Assembly: GCA_002633025.1 (NCBI GenBank)
Contig: NMRB01001091.1
Location: 159,411-223,410 of the forward strand
DNA: 64,000 bases
Direction of reading: 5' to 3'
Origin: Notospermus geniculatus
Taxonomy: Eukaryota; Nemertea; Pilidiophora; Heteronemertea; Lineidae
Shown here: positions 1-11,927 of the stretch, piece after piece
Layout: each line of letters begins with the position of its first letter
Position numbering within the stretch: position 1 is the stretch's first letter
The notes under the pieces: generated by a model
What the model was told of the DNA's origin: nothing
What the model saw: only the letters and a program-made list of their open reading frames with translations
Database searches by the model: none
Translations under genes and position numbers: made by a program

Positions 1-98
1 GGTGGTCAGAATGCCACCATTAGTAGACTGTCCTAATTTATCAGATGATCTGACAAATCGTATTCCCGCTGGCCGTGGAAAATCTGCAATAGGCGTCA

Positions 99-443
99 GG
101 GCCTATATTCATAAAACCTTGCTAGCTTAAGCCTAGGTCACAAATGCACCGGGTCCCGTACGATTTTCCCCACCCAGCGGCTTGCTGCGGATTTTAGAGA
201 CTGAAACTCGGATCTAAGATGAATCATGCCGAAATCGCCTGAATAGATAGGCGGAAAGTAGGCTGGATCAAACTGGGCACCGTAGAAATTGGCCAAAATG
301 TCTGTTTTTACTCGCCGTACGGGCCCCGGAGTGGATATGTGACTGGGGCTTTTGTTGGTTGCTAATGGTGTTCATGTACATTGGCCTGTACAAACTGGGT
401 AATTTAGCAACTAAGCCTAGCAAAGTTTTATGAATATGGGCCC
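99..443. repeat. Foldback (MITE-like) element, gggccc-ended family, copy A
   Basis: The left end reads agggcctatattcataaaac and the right end is its inverse, closing in gaatatgggccc. Two shorter copies with the same ends lie at 8054-8174 and 17477-17600. This copy is longer (about 345 bp) because of extra internal sequence. No coding potential is seen. Confidence 0.75.
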
Positions 444-919
444 TGGTTTTCATGAGAAGTCGTAAGTTACGATCGTTGGTCGTCTGCTAAAAAGACCATT
501 CAAATGAAGAATAACGTCACGGAAATAGATTTGAATATGTATATTGGAGATCTGCAGAAATCAGTAATACTGAAGTTGTGTTTTGAGATAGCTTGATGAT
601 TAGTGCCCTCCTTATAGCGTTCTGCGGACACATCGTGTTGGAACAAACCTGAACCCAGGATGTGCAGAATTCTATCCATATACTTAGTATATGGATATAC
701 TATTATAAGCATGGTAAGGTATATACTTATAAGCATGATAAGGTTCCGTGATTTGTCGCTGATCTCAACCTCCCTCCGTAGAACGCCATAACGATGTGGA
801 CGAGATTATTTGCAGCTTATTCATGTCATATTCCTGTATCCTTGATGAGATGAGTTTACAGACCCTTAATCTAAACAATTCAACCGTGATTGCTAGTTGT
901 TGTCTGTGAGAGTCGTTGA

Positions 920-1368
920 CAACTCTTCATTTCCAGATCCGATTGGCGCGAGGTTTTCAGCCGAATATCTCCGCAACGGCTGGGTCAAATTTGACACACC
1001 ATACATCAAGTCACTTGTCTTTCTTGTCGGTATCTTTCTGCTATCTTCATTTTTTCCTTAAGGCCGACATGATGGATCCCTTTCTCAAAACTCACTTCAT
1101 TTCACCATGATGTTCAGTGCAGTTTACACATGCGCGATGCATTGCGTCATTTCAAAATGGCCGCCATTTCGCCCGTAACGGCGTAAATACGAACTGTGAT
1201 AAGTGAAAGAACTTTTTTATGTCACGTTTTTATGGAAAACGACAGCGATGATGCATGTAGCGGCAAAAAAAACAAATCGGTTGATGTATGATATGTCCAA
1301 TTTGACCCAGCCGTTGCGGAGATATCGTTCATAAACCTCGCCCCACTCGGAAGTGGAATGAAGAGTAG
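920..1368. repeat. Inverted-repeat element
   Basis: About 90 bp at 923-1010 (core atctccgcaacggctgggtc) recurs inverted at 1275-1368, with roughly 260 bp between. The arms differ by several substitutions, as in an old non-autonomous DNA transposon. It ends about 90 bp from the PAN exon. Confidence 0.65.
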
Positions 1369-1456
1369 GAGAATTTTTTGCAAGTGTCAAACGGGGTTTT
1401 TGAGCATGGAGACACATCATTCACTTCTTCTGCAAATTGATACGGCCAAGACTTAC

Positions 1457-3456
1457 CAATTTTGTCATAGTAATCGAAGTAAGCATATGAAGTACGTTCA
1501 GCACAAACTGGCTTTTTCAACAGACAACTACTCATACTCCACGTCAATAACATGAAACCCGAACAGCTTTCTGTCTTCTCGCACAGAGCTGCACAATGTT
1601 CAACCAGAATCTCCCCGATCTCTATATGTTCCACTTTGAAAATATCTTCATCCGGGCAATCAGCATGTCTACATGAATAACGAGACCCTTGGATTAGCTG
1701 AAACGTACGGGATTACAATCAGTGTACGGCTCTGGAAAAAAATTATTAGACCACCTCTGTTTTTCTACTCATTTCCCTTTAGATAGGTCCTACAAAAAGT
1801 CTTATTCACCCATTCTGAAACCCATTCGGTAATGTCCCATCAGCTGATGAATTTTCACTGAAATCGACCACAGGCATAGAAATAATTCAGAAAAACGAAC
1901 GTTCGTTGGAAATGAATGGCAATATTCAATACCGGTACTTATGAGCAAGAGTGTACTGAACCCTCTATCTATGTGAGAACAACCGCCTCAGAAATCTGTG
2001 GTAAGGGGGAAATATCATGCAGGATCACATTATTCAAAATGAATCCTTTGCAAAGTAGCGATCTGCAGATCTTGCATCGTGCATATCCCCCAACCCTGCT
2101 CTAGAATTCAAATATTGAATTTTATTTCCTGAAGTTGGCCGCCTTCCATTCATTCGGAAGATTTTTTATTTTTCACATAATTGACACCAAACCTGCCCTG
2201 CACTGTCAGCAACGCTTCTGCTGCATGTTGCACTCAAGAAACTGACTCAGGATAACTTAAATTTGGTGGTCTTTTCCTGTTTTCCTTGACACACTTGATA
2301 CGGGTACTCCACTGGCTGACATCTTGAATTTATAGGGTCAAGAAAACATATCCCTAGCAACCAGCGTTAAACATGGCGTTAGACAGCGTTAGCATGGTTA
2401 GTTTATCGCTGGTGCTGACCCCTGTCTGGAACAACTCTCTAGCGCCAGGTTAGCTATCGCCGGCTAACGTGGCGTTATCCCTAACGCCACGTTAAGTTTA
2501 ACACTTTTTCAGGAAGTGGGCCCTGGTGACGTCATCTACCCTGGCAGGCCAAGTGCAGGCAGGTCAAGTGGCCAACTTAAGTTCGATCGACCGTCTGACC
2601 GTCTACATGGTCTGCTGCCAATCGACCGAAAATTATGGAATGATTTACACATGCCCGACAAGCAGTATTACATTTTCCGTCAGGGCTGAAGCCATAGCAT
2701 TATTGGCCTTGGTGAGTACGGAAGAGACCATCTCAAGCTACTCAATCGACCGAAAAATCATTACGAGCAGGAAAAATCATTACGAGCAAGAAAATCGTGA
2801 TACACAACAAACTTCAACTCAGCCAAGAAGACGAGGCAAGTTGGGGAATCTGAATGACAGTATGAATGCTCATCACTATGAAGTGTAACATTTCATACTG
2901 GTAGCACTGACACTTCGTCAACCGAAAATTAGCAGGGTCTAAGTGCATTTTTTACTTGACCCTCATTTCCTGTGTTTATAAGGGGCTAAAAGCACAGGGA
3001 ATTTGGGTCAAGCTAAAAAAAGCACTTAGACCCTGTTAATTCTCGGTTGACGACTTGTCACAATCAACTACATGTAGGCCTACTGGCACAAATTTTGCTG
3101 AATACAAGAAGAGTGGAATACTAAGAGAGTAAATTAGTGAGGGGTCAAATGATTCATCCCACGGACAGGTTCCTGACAGCTTTCATAAAGCAACTCACCA
3201 CCCTGAAACTCGGTCAAACATCGAAGAATCGTTCACATCATCATACCTCCAACCATTTATAAAACACTCAGTTTACATTCACTCTTTCACACGCAATGGA
3301 AAGATAAAGTACAAATCTATGGATGTGGCAATAGCTGACAATATCCACTTCAACCTTGTCTGGGGTATCAGCACATCTCTCGACTGAAGAAGCTGCTAAA
3401 GTTGAGTAAAGTGAGATACAGGACACAGCAGCACAGATGAGCCAGTTTCGATCCAT
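1457..3456 (-). CDS. Partial gene: secreted protein with PAN/Apple domain
   Basis: The clear part is one exon, 1457-1697 (241 nt, starts in phase 0, ends in phase 1), with acceptor tttcag and donor gtaagt. It encodes a Cys-rich stretch with EHCAALCEKTESCSGF followed by SCLLKKPVC, the Cys spacing of PAN/Apple modules, which bind protein or carbohydrate outside the cell. A candidate first exon lies upstream: ATG at 3456 opens a good signal peptide (MDRNWLICAAVSCISLYSTL) followed by a Cys-containing segment. A phase-0 donor near 3355 (aag/gttgaa) would join it to the PAN exon, but that donor is weak and the link is inferred. No further exons were recognised to the left, so the gene is either incomplete here or continues outside the window. 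The PAN call is moderate and the joined model is low confidence. Confidence 0.48.
1698..2915. other. Non-coding stretch (putative intron)
   Basis: No exon with good splice sites and family similarity was seen. The stretch at 2370-2510 repeats variants of ggcgttag/taacgcc, a degenerate inverted repeat. The open frame at 2526-2888 shows no domain and a low-complexity end. Confidence 0.5.
2916..3053. repeat. Foldback (MITE-like) element
   Basis: The ends are inverted: cgtcaaccgaaaattagcag on the left and ctgttaattctcggttgacg on the right. The element is about 138 bp, with a matching inner arm (gggtctaagtgcattttt against aaaaaaagcacttagaccc). Confidence 0.8.
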
Positions 3457-3968
3457 CCTGCAGAGATTCTGAACGAAATCAGCTGCAAATTGAGCTGAGA
3501 AATATTTAATGACACAATATACCTGTGAAACAATGTTGCAGTGAATAGGAGATGAAAAAGTTACTTGTTTTGTGTGGTTATTGATCATTCACCAAACAAT
3601 GAGTGTCCACAATTATAGTATCTACAACAAAGCCAAAGCACTGCAGTTACTGAAGAGAGAATAATATCGATTCGTGCATGATTTTCCATAGGCCTATAAC
3701 ATCGAGAAGTGGGATCGTATTCAAAAGAACATACATAATGTGAAGCGGCCTTGAACTGCATTGCAGGAAAAAAGCTCTGTATGAAAGCTCACGTTACTTA
3801 GTATTACATACAGAATATAGGAAAGTGAAAGGATACATATCAGAAAGATCTGCCCAAAGTTCAAACAAAATACAAAGTACTTCAATTTTGTGTCCAGACT
3901 GGCAATATGCGGATCTCGATTACTTCCAAAAAATACATCTGTTTACATTAATTTATGGTTGTTTAAAG

Positions 3969-4119
3969 CGGCCCATACACGATCAATATTATTGCACAAT
4001 ATGAGGATCACAATGGGCAATATTATTGCCAATCTTTCTTCTGCCCATCATGCGAAAAGCACACGACCACCCATTTGGGCCCCATATTGTGCAATAATAT
4101 TGCGCTGTGTATGGGCGGC
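3969..4119. repeat. Foldback (MITE-like) element, cacaatattattg family
   Basis: Arms with caatattattgcacaatat are inverted at the right end (atattgtgcaataatattg), flanked by gcggcccatacac/gtgtatgggcggc. A relative in opposite orientation is at 59021-59140. Confidence 0.8.
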
Positions 4120-4375
4120 TTAAGACGTAAGCTTATTTGCAATATGGCATCGGGAAACCGTTCTCCATGAAACCGCGTCAGGGGGAGCGGATTGTTACAT
4201 TGTTTGTCTGATCTGGTCCATCCACCTCAAAACGGTACATTTAGTGGTATTTGTTTTTATTTTGGGGCTAACAATGCTCTGTTGTGAGCACTTTCTGTGC
4301 ACATCTATATTACTTCATGACAGATTGTTTGGGCTACTCGCCAGGTACTTATGGACGCCTCGTTTAAACACGGGA

Positions 4376-4530
4376 CATTGAACCATCTTTTTTGAAGATG
4401 GGGATTTGGCCTAGTGGTTTAAGGCGTGTGCCCCTGAGTGCTGGCGATTGATGCCATATGCGAGGGTTCGTGGGTTCGATCCTGGAAGGAAGCAATGTCT
4501 TTCGCCTTAGAAACCCGATTTCTATTTCAT
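4376..4530 (+). repeat. tRNA-derived SINE-like element
   Basis: A tRNA-like head (ggatttggcctagtggttta, then a B-box-like gggttcgatcc) follows ttgaaccatctttttt and precedes a tail with gtctttcgccttagaaacc. The same 5' flank and head occur on the minus strand at 18836-18960, and the tail recurs at 34355-34395 and 50905-50955. The expected tRNA cloverleaf is imperfect, so it is annotated as a SINE remnant and not a tRNA gene. Confidence 0.65.
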
Positions 4531-4643
4531 ATACTTCATGACACAAGTTGCACAAAGTTCGCTTCAACAAACAAACTTTGAACAGACGAGCACTGCCATT
4601 ACACATGGCCAGTTTTAACCTGACTTTACTAGAATAATTGTAT

Positions 4644-5645
4644 TTACTTGGCAATTTTACAAGAAAATGAAAAAATCTGTTTTATCTCATTTCGGAAGTA
4701 GGAGAGCGTGCAGAAATATATGACAAAATTAGTAGCATAATTTAGGACGATGAAATTGGATGCAGCCAATCCCAGTTCAAGAAGGGTTGGGTTCATTTTT
4801 GCAAAGGAGGAACCTGATGACCTCATTCGTGCAACGAAGAGCATCTGGATGATGACATACGGAGCCATGGTGAAGAAAAATATAAATGACACAAGGAAAA
4901 CATTTATTGTAATCTGTCTCATTTGACGTGAGTCTGTTTTGGAGACAACTACGTCGTCCTTGGTCCTTCTTCCAATTCTGACTAGAATAAGAAAATTGAT
5001 CAGGAAGATTAAGAGAACAGGTAGGGCTGGACTAACAGATGATAGCCAGAATGTAAAGCTTTCTTCTATCCAATCAAGTGTTCCTTTTTGACTAAACAGA
5101 CAATACCGCCGGATCCTACCTTGTGATGCATAGGTTGCTGTCTGATAGAGTGTGAACGCCGGCGCGTAGCTACAAAATGCGAATATCAGGAGTGAAAAGA
5201 GCACAATATGCCTTCGTCTTCTTGTGACTATCACAGCCACCTTGTGTGGTAACCAGACAGCTATACAACGTTCGATACCGTATGTAACGATGATGTAAGC
5301 CGACATGAACCCAAACGTGTTCCATACAAATATTCTGAGCTGACATCCCAAATCAGATGCACCGGATGCAATGTTAATTTCACCATTGGTGATGTAGAAC
5401 AAACCATTATGGAGCCAGGTTTGAAAACTCATGATCAGATTTCCACTGTCAGCCAAGGCCAAGGTTGTCAAGTAAACACTCGCCGCTGAATTCCGCTTCC
5501 TTTGTCGGACAAACACCACAATGGCCAAGATGTTTCCTCCCAATCCGAAAACTATCACACCAAGCATGGCATAAGCACTGAAGTATTTGGTGAGGAGGGC
5601 GAGGATGGTTGGTGATTCAGAACTTGTATTCATCACTGTTGCCAT
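4644..5645 (-). CDS. Rhodopsin-family GPCR, intronless
   Basis: A single 333-codon frame encodes a seven-helix class A receptor, an orphan of peptide-receptor type by general appearance. Visible landmarks: N-terminal glycosylation site NTS at 6-8; TM1 GN at 37-38; TM2 LALAD with Asp66; TM3 Cys101, pairing with Cys182 in the second extracellular loop; ERC at 125-127 in place of DRY; TM6 TMAPY in place of the CWxP motif; and TM7 NFVIY (306-310) in place of NPxxY, followed by a short basic helix 8. Length and lack of introns fit the lineage-expanded GPCRs of marine deuterostome invertebrates. The ligand cannot be named. Changes at the Asp-Arg-Tyr and Asn-Pro positions are common in invertebrate peptide-type receptors and do not by themselves imply loss of function. 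No frameshift or stop is present. Confidence 0.93.
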   Translation of the reverse strand: MATVMNTSSESPTILALLTKYFSAYAMLGVIVFGLGGNILAIVVFVRQRKRNSAASVYLTTLALADSGNLIMSFQTWLHNGLFYITNGEINIASGASDLGCQLRIFVWNTFGFMSAYIIVTYGIERCIAVWLPHKVAVIVTRRRRHIVLFSLLIFAFCSYAPAFTLYQTATYASQGRIRRYCLFSQKGTLDWIEESFTFWLSSVSPALPVLLIFLINFLILVRIGRRTKDDVVVSKTDSRQMRQITINVFLVSFIFFFTMAPYVIIQMLFVARMRSSGSSFAKMNPTLLELGLAASNFIVLNYATNFVIYFCTLSYFRNEIKQIFSFSCKIAK

Positions 5646-5789
5646 ATTTTCAGGACAATAACATCGACGTTTTCCCTTGCCAAACAGAAATCAGTTACTG
5701 AAATGAATTCTCCCACAGCAGGGGTTTTTACCTCGCTCCTCTTCATCCACTCACATTTGTGTGAGTGGATGAAGAGGACTGTGTACGTC

Positions 5790-6079
5790 AGGCGCGGATC
5801 CAGAGGGGGGTTTTGGGGGTCGTGACCCCCCCCCTGCTCGCCACCACCAATTGTTTTTTTTTCAATAACTTGCGACAATAAGCAAGAAACGCAAGAATAA
5901 AGCTTCTGTTTTCATACTGAGATGCCAGGAAATCGCATCTACGGCCTTCTAGATTTCAAAATTTTCTGGGGAGGACCCCCAGACCCCCCGTCGGTGCGGC
6001 CATCTTCGGCGCCCGCCTACAACGACCGCCCTCGGCGGCCCTGACCCCCCTCTGCCAAAAATCCTGGATCCGCGCCTGG
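5790..6079. repeat. Inverted-repeat element, ggatccgcgcctg family
   Basis: The left end is caggcgcggatccagagggg and the right end is aatcctggatccgcgcctgg, with G-rich/C-rich subterminal tracts. Related ends occur near 30083-30330, 41769-42119 (around the N run) and 63341-63428. It appears to be a common interspersed family in this genome. Confidence 0.7.
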
Positions 6080-6081
6080 TA

Positions 6082-8009
6082 CGTGCGAATTTCGCCAATG
6101 CGAAACACCCTATGAATACTATTGTATCGCAGCTTGTCGAGGGAATGTCGCAGACTTCAGATTCGCCCCTTGTCGTGGGCAAAAGTCGCCAGTAGTGGGA
6201 CACTACCATAAAAACTGCTTGGTGCGGAAAAACAACCGCAGTAGGTTCGAGTCTTGGGTGCTGCTCCCTTGTTTTGTGCCAACGAAGGACGATATCGGAT
6301 AGTGTCGGGATGTAGGCCCAAAGGGTGGCTTTCCTTTGGAACATTTCCGTGCGCGGAATTCTGTGCCGTCGATCCAATTCTTTTTCATTTAGCTGTTTCC
6401 ATGAACGCGTTTCGGCAAGTTAGCAAATACATTTACTTGAGATTTGCACGGCGAGGTCCAATGTAAATGTACTGCAAAACCTGAAGGAAAAGCATTTGCT
6501 ACCTTTATGAATATCGGCCATTAGGCATACCAACACAATTCGCATTCGTTCGAGGATATTTAGTCCAATCAGGCAAGCTGCTCAAAATAGCTACAGCAGC
6601 TGAATCGTGTATCGTGTAGTAACGCACCTCATCGGCTGTGAAGCTGCTCGGCTTAATCTGTGAAATGCGTCATGAACACTCTCGTAATGTACCCGTCGAT
6701 TTAGTGTTTCATTGAAACGTTACACCTTGGTTTAAAAGTTACGAAATAATAGTTATTCTATACTCTACATATACTCTTGATGTTCTACTTGGTGTGTTTC
6801 AACCTGTTGTGCATTTTTTCAGCACTTAAAATTTATACTATTCCGCTGAGTCTATCAAACAAAGCTACATGTATGTAGGCCTACATGTACATATTCGGCC
6901 GATGAGGACTAAAAAACACAGGCCAGAATTTTCAGCAGTCGACCTCACCTGCACACGGTGGTCATCAGAATAAGGACTTAAACTGTCGTGGCGAGGAAGA
7001 ATAAATGCAAGAACATTTACGTGTATTGTATAAATCTGTCTCATTTGACGGGAATCTGTTTAGAAATCTGTATAGTTTCGCCGTTGTCAGTCATTCTAAT
7101 CAGAATGAATATAAGTAGGATTTTGAACTTTGACCTCTATGACCTTGAAAAGTAGGTCAAATCAAAAACCCGTTGTATGTGTCATTTATCCTCATTAGAT
7201 ACACCTATGATAAAAATTTGGAGATGATCCAGTCACTCCTTCGGGAGTTATTGCACTTTTTGTGTTTTTGGTTTTGGCCACCTGGTGGCCAAGCCAAGAA
7301 TTGAATCGGATAGAAACTTGGTGTCATAGGTCATCGGACCTAGGGGTATATATACATGTATGTACCAAGTTTCAGATCAATAACCACAGCGGTTACAAAA
7401 CGTGCCCTGCTAACGGACAACGACGGACACCGGACACTGCATCACGACTAGCTCACCAGGTGAGCTAACAATCCCCGAGAATAACTGGGATACATACATG
7501 TAGCTGTTCAATAATTAGAAGTGAAAAAAGCCTTGGAAAATGGACAGTTCGGTTTGATTGATACCAGTGCTGCGTTGCAGATAAATCGCGCAAGTTCCTC
7601 ATTCAAGGACCCTTTCGACGAGCAAATGTGGTCCCAGGGTACCCCTTGTCCGTTAGTTACTTGTAACATTTTCAAGTTAAGAGTTTAAATGCGACAAATT
7701 ACTTTTGTTATTGGGAAATTTTTAGCAATATCAAGAATTTTATGAGACACGAATGTACACGAATTCGATTTTTCACTTTCATTCTGGTTGATGCACGGTT
7801 TAAAAAAAAGAGAAGAAAACTTCAATAATCCAATATCTGTCGAGTGTTGATTTAATTAAGAGGTGAGCTTATAAACGATTCCTCTGTTGACTGCATGGTA
7901 ATACATGAACGTCAACAGCAGTTTCTGGCAGGACTTCGTGAGAGAGAGAGAGAAACGAAGGGATGGGAGGATTCTTTGTGTGAGCAGATACTAGTAAGAT
8001 ACTAACAAA
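6082..8009. other. Intergenic, repeat-rich
   Basis: No supported gene. 6417-6530 is a diverged copy of the agcaaatgcttttact element. 7120-7470 is an interspersed repeat with gacctctatgaccttgaaaa, a tcgggagttattg block and the end ctcaccaggtgagct. The rest shows no recognisable structure. Confidence 0.55.
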
Positions 8010-8395
8010 ATAATGGTTGATATTCATAAAAGCTAGCAAATTCTTATACTTCAGGGCCCAAATCCATAAAACCTTGCTAGCTTAGTTGGTTGCTGGTTGT
8101 GTACATTGGCCTGTACAAACTGGGCACTTTTGAGCAGGCAACTAAGCCTAGCAAGGTTTTATGGATTTGGGCCCGGGTTTTATAGTAGCGTACATTGAAC
8201 CTCGCTGTGTGCAAATCTTAAGTAAAAGCATTTGCTAACGTTTATGAATACCAGCCAATGGCTGATATTTATAAAATCTAGCAAATGCTTTTACTTTAAA
8301 TTTTGTAGTACATTTATACTGGACACTGCTGTGCGAATCTTAAGTGAAGTCGTTTGCTAACTTTTATGAATACCAACCAATATCGCCTACAAGCG
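8010..8395. repeat. Nested foldback elements
   Basis: 8010-8258 is a ctagcaaatgcttttactt-type foldback, split by a complete gggccc-ended foldback at 8054-8174. A second ctagcaaatgctttt copy follows at 8262-8395. A further copy of the host family is at 44294-44416. Confidence 0.7.
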
Positions 8396-9569
8396 AAATA
8401 CTGGGCGGTATGTTTGCCAACTTTTTGTATTCGGGAATCGTTCACTGACTGGTAACGAGAACTCCTGAACTCAGTTGTCGGTTTTGTTGGTCAGGCCAGC
8501 AGAAGTGTGCGCACGAAGGCTGGAGTCAGGCGGCGTTGGTGCTCGAGGAGGGAGGCCTATCGTTCGCCAAATATCAGTAAGGTGTGTAGCACACTGCCAA
8601 CAGAGGCGTTCTTTGCAAATGGTAACGCCTGAGTTGGCAGCTGGTGTGCCGGAGGCTTTAGATTTCACAACCTGGTTGATAACTGCCGACATCAAGCATT
8701 CAATATGGAATATACGGACGTGACGGAAAATGTTGGTATTGCCATCCGACTTTTTTATTATTATCTGCGCTTTTATTACAACCTTAGAACTGATTTTTAA
8801 ACGTTTGGAGTGTCCCTCATTTGAAATAATTGGACACATGACAAGACAAAAATGAAGCAGCTTTCAGTTGTAATCTACATGTACATGTACATGTATATGC
8901 TTACTTTTGCGATGCCTTTCTTCTGTGGCGCGTTTTTCAACATAAGTGCAGCTAATCGGAGAAAAGGTGGGTGGAAAACAGTGTTCGTAGAAGAATTATT
9001 GGCAGACAAAATATTTTCAGTACCAATACAAGGTCTAATGTTCTATTTGAGTTTTATGACTTCAAACCACAATGAACGGTGATTTTTAAAGGTGATAATT
9101 AGTAATTATTAAGGTGATAATATTACTTATGGAATGGACAGGATAATTAATTATTCTTTATTTCATCAATGTCCAATTTTCTTTTTCAGCTTACATCGCA
9201 TTTAAATTTGATAGCAGCGACCGACATTTATGGTATATAATAATGCTTTGTTTTTGACGGACATCAGTAAATAACAATGCAGTGTCACCATAAAATATGT
9301 GAAAATATATGAAATAGCATTGCTACATCAAAATGGGATGTCATGGCTGTAATCAATTTATATGTGTGTATCATGTCGTAACCTCCTTCGTTACTGGGTG
9401 TATCTGAAAAAATACGAAAAAAATTTTCGTCTGGTCATACGTGGGCCTAGCCTTTCCTGGACATGTCCAGGAGAATCCGATGATCACTGATCGAGTATAG
9501 GGGTCCGAGGCCTACTAAATCGGACCATAAATAAGCGAGATATGAGCATTTTCGTTATTTTTCTTATGA

Positions 9570-10376
9570 CTTCGAAAAAAATTCGTTGCTCTGGACGACA
9601 ATCAAGGAACAGCTATAGAATTGTTGTTGATACCTGACGGTATTTCCTTTGCATCAGATAGTGATCCAAGGTATCAACAGCATGATCTTAACTTCAGCTT
9701 GATAGGTGGCGCTAGGTATAACAGGTCAGCAGTATTCGGCCATGTCATGGTCCTCAGTGCTAGAGGCGCCGCTGCGGTCTTTTTCCGGCTTCGAAGTGAT
9801 ATCGTTTATCCTGAAACGTTTTCAATGGTAATCTATGCGGGGAAGATCATGAAGGCGTCGTCCGACTCGGTTTTACCAGCGTCGTTTAACGTATCTCTCA
9901 TGGAAAATAAGCGACATCTTGTGGCGTTAAGGCAAAACTCAGAGGGAATTACGACTCTGTGCTTATACAGCAAAGACGGAACGAGATGCGATCACTGCGG
10001 TCAAAACACTTCTTCTCCTATTGCCAGATGGCAGTATATAGTCGTAATAGTCTATAAAATGCTGACAGCTCAAATGAAGTATAATGTAAGGATAATTTCA
10101 AACGGAGAGGACTTATCTTGTCAAACAACTGTGCTTCTTGGCCAGAAAGTCGAACTAAGATCCCATATACACGGCATACTTTGGACAAGTGTAAAGAGAG
10201 CATTTTCACGCTTTGCTCTCTTTGACTATGCGTTCACCAGAGAGGATGTTCTTACATTTGATGCGAAGATTGGTAAGGAAAACACTCTGATAATTGAACG
10301 AATTCTTCACGAGAAACTTAAGCTGAAACAAAAGACTAGTTGTCGGAACACTTTCCCAAGAAATGTTACATTTTGA
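9570..10376 (+). CDS. Uncharacterised ORF, possible LamG/pentraxin-like fold
   Basis: The frame is open from 9570 to the stop at 10374-10376, about 268 codons. No in-frame ATG lies near the beginning, so the 5' end is probably a splice acceptor I could not place. The protein alternates short hydrophobic strands (VVFFRLRSD-like, FSMVIYAG, RHLVALRQN, IARWQYIVVIVYK) with a CDHC pair and ends with RFALFDYAFTREDV. That end resembles the closing strand of concanavalin-like LamG/pentraxin domains, which often read F-D-x-x-x-F-x-x-x-D-V. I do not recognise a specific family. N-glycosylation sequons (NRS, NFS, NVS, NTS) would suit a secreted or surface protein. Whether it belongs to a larger gene is unknown. 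Confidence 0.4.
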   Translation, partial: LRKKFVALDDNQGTAIELLLIPDGISFASDSDPRYQQHDLNFSLIGGARYNRSAVFGHVMVLSARGAAAVFFRLRSDIVYPETFSMVIYAGKIMKASSDSVLPASFNVSLMENKRHLVALRQNSEGITTLCLYSKDGTRCDHCGQNTSSPIARWQYIVVIVYKMLTAQMKYNVRIISNGEDLSCQTTVLLGQKVELRSHIHGILWTSVKRAFSRFALFDYAFTREDVLTFDAKIGKENTLIIERILHEKLKLKQKTSCRNTFPRNVTF

Positions 10377-11927
10377 AGATCAAACAACATGCGTATCATA
10401 AAGGTCGAGATTTTTTCTACTTAGTCCACCCCCTTTTGATAGCAATATTTTCAACAGATATAGAATACTCCGCACGTGAATTCTATGAATGCTGCCAGAT
10501 TCTCCGAGACAGGGCAGCCATGACACTTGTGGATTTTACTTCCTGGAACTACTTTAATGTACTGAGCGTGTATAGTGTACAATGTAGATGAAGGGCAGGT
10601 CAAGACACCCTCGCCACCGGAGGTTCACTTCCTTGCAAAAGTTAACCACAGTAGAGAGTTTCGCCAAGCCTCCGAAACGCCGACGCGAACGTCTATCGTA
10701 TTGTTCGATGTTCTCTTGGAGGCATCAAACAATGTGTTTGGCGTTCGCATTGGCGTTTCGGGAGCTTTGCGAAAACTTTTGTTTGCTGTGTAGATATACA
10801 TATATGTACATGTCGATTAAAATATTTTCCTCCTATCCAACTCAAGGAAAAAGATCGGACGGTGAGACATTTAGGCCTACATATCAATTTCATTTTTTCC
10901 GTGTGCTTCTAGCATTAGAGCTCACGGTGTCCGTGGCTGGACGTCAGGCGATACAGAATCGACTGCCCAGGTGTCTCTGCCGTATATTCTTGATTTTGGG
11001 CACTTGGCCGATGTAGTAAGTGTGCATACCCATGTCTTCACTGTTGACAGCGAAGGTGGGTTTTGTAACACATGACACCATGTCGTGACCATCTCTTGCC
11101 CTCACATATCACAGTAACGAGCATGATCATTTTATTCTGTACAAACTAAAGGGGTACACCGGCAGAACAAAAGGGGGCGCTGACTCTCAACCATGGTAAA
11201 ACACAATAGCGCAAGCGTTGCGATTGTTCAACGTCATCAGACGTCGTCGATTGATAATAATTCAAAAGTTTGCAATGAGTGGAGTTCCCATTTAATGTGT
11301 CGTTTCATCCCATTTCATATCTTTTCATACAGAGTTTGTCTTTAAAAAAATGACGTCAGCCTCTTGTGATCGACATCAAACTTTTGGAGCGGTGATGATA
11401 TGCATTATGAGATGTTTACCGGACAAGACTTGCTGTAGGGTACTGGTCGTATCCCCGCCGAGACATAAAACCCGCTGTCAGTTATTTTCAAATTTTCAGA
11501 AGCCTAAAATTGTGAAATATTCATTATGTTCATTATGGAGAATGGAGGCCATTGAATGCGACTGAAGAAAGTATACATGTATACTCATGGCCAAAAGTAA
11601 ATGGACAGCAGTTTATCTTGAATATCTTCAAACCAATGGGGTGGAGAAAATTGGTCCCGACATGTACTGTAGTGAATTTTCCTGGCTATCTAATGGTATC
11701 AGCGTCGAAAAATTCTGCTGAAAGCCGCATTTGACAGAAGGAATTTTGTGAAGGCATGTTATGCTACTTTCTTATTTGCACGATTTCATATTGAAAATTT
11801 TTATATCACTGTGTTCTACTCATCGAGGCCTTTCATAATATATCCTGTTATTTCAACTATTCTGTGTAGAAATATGATTTTGGGGCACTTTTATCAAACT
11901 TATGTTCGTTTAATGTATACAATGTAA
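10377..11927. other. Intergenic, repeats only
   Basis: 10648-10785 is a foldback in which cgaaacgccgacgcgaacgtc is answered by an inverted, degenerate arm. A related element is at 52950-53070. 11560-11880 closely matches 32215-32540 in an intron of the VWDE-like gene (shared acagcagtttatcttgaa-like core), so it is an interspersed repeat. No gene was seen. Confidence 0.55.
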
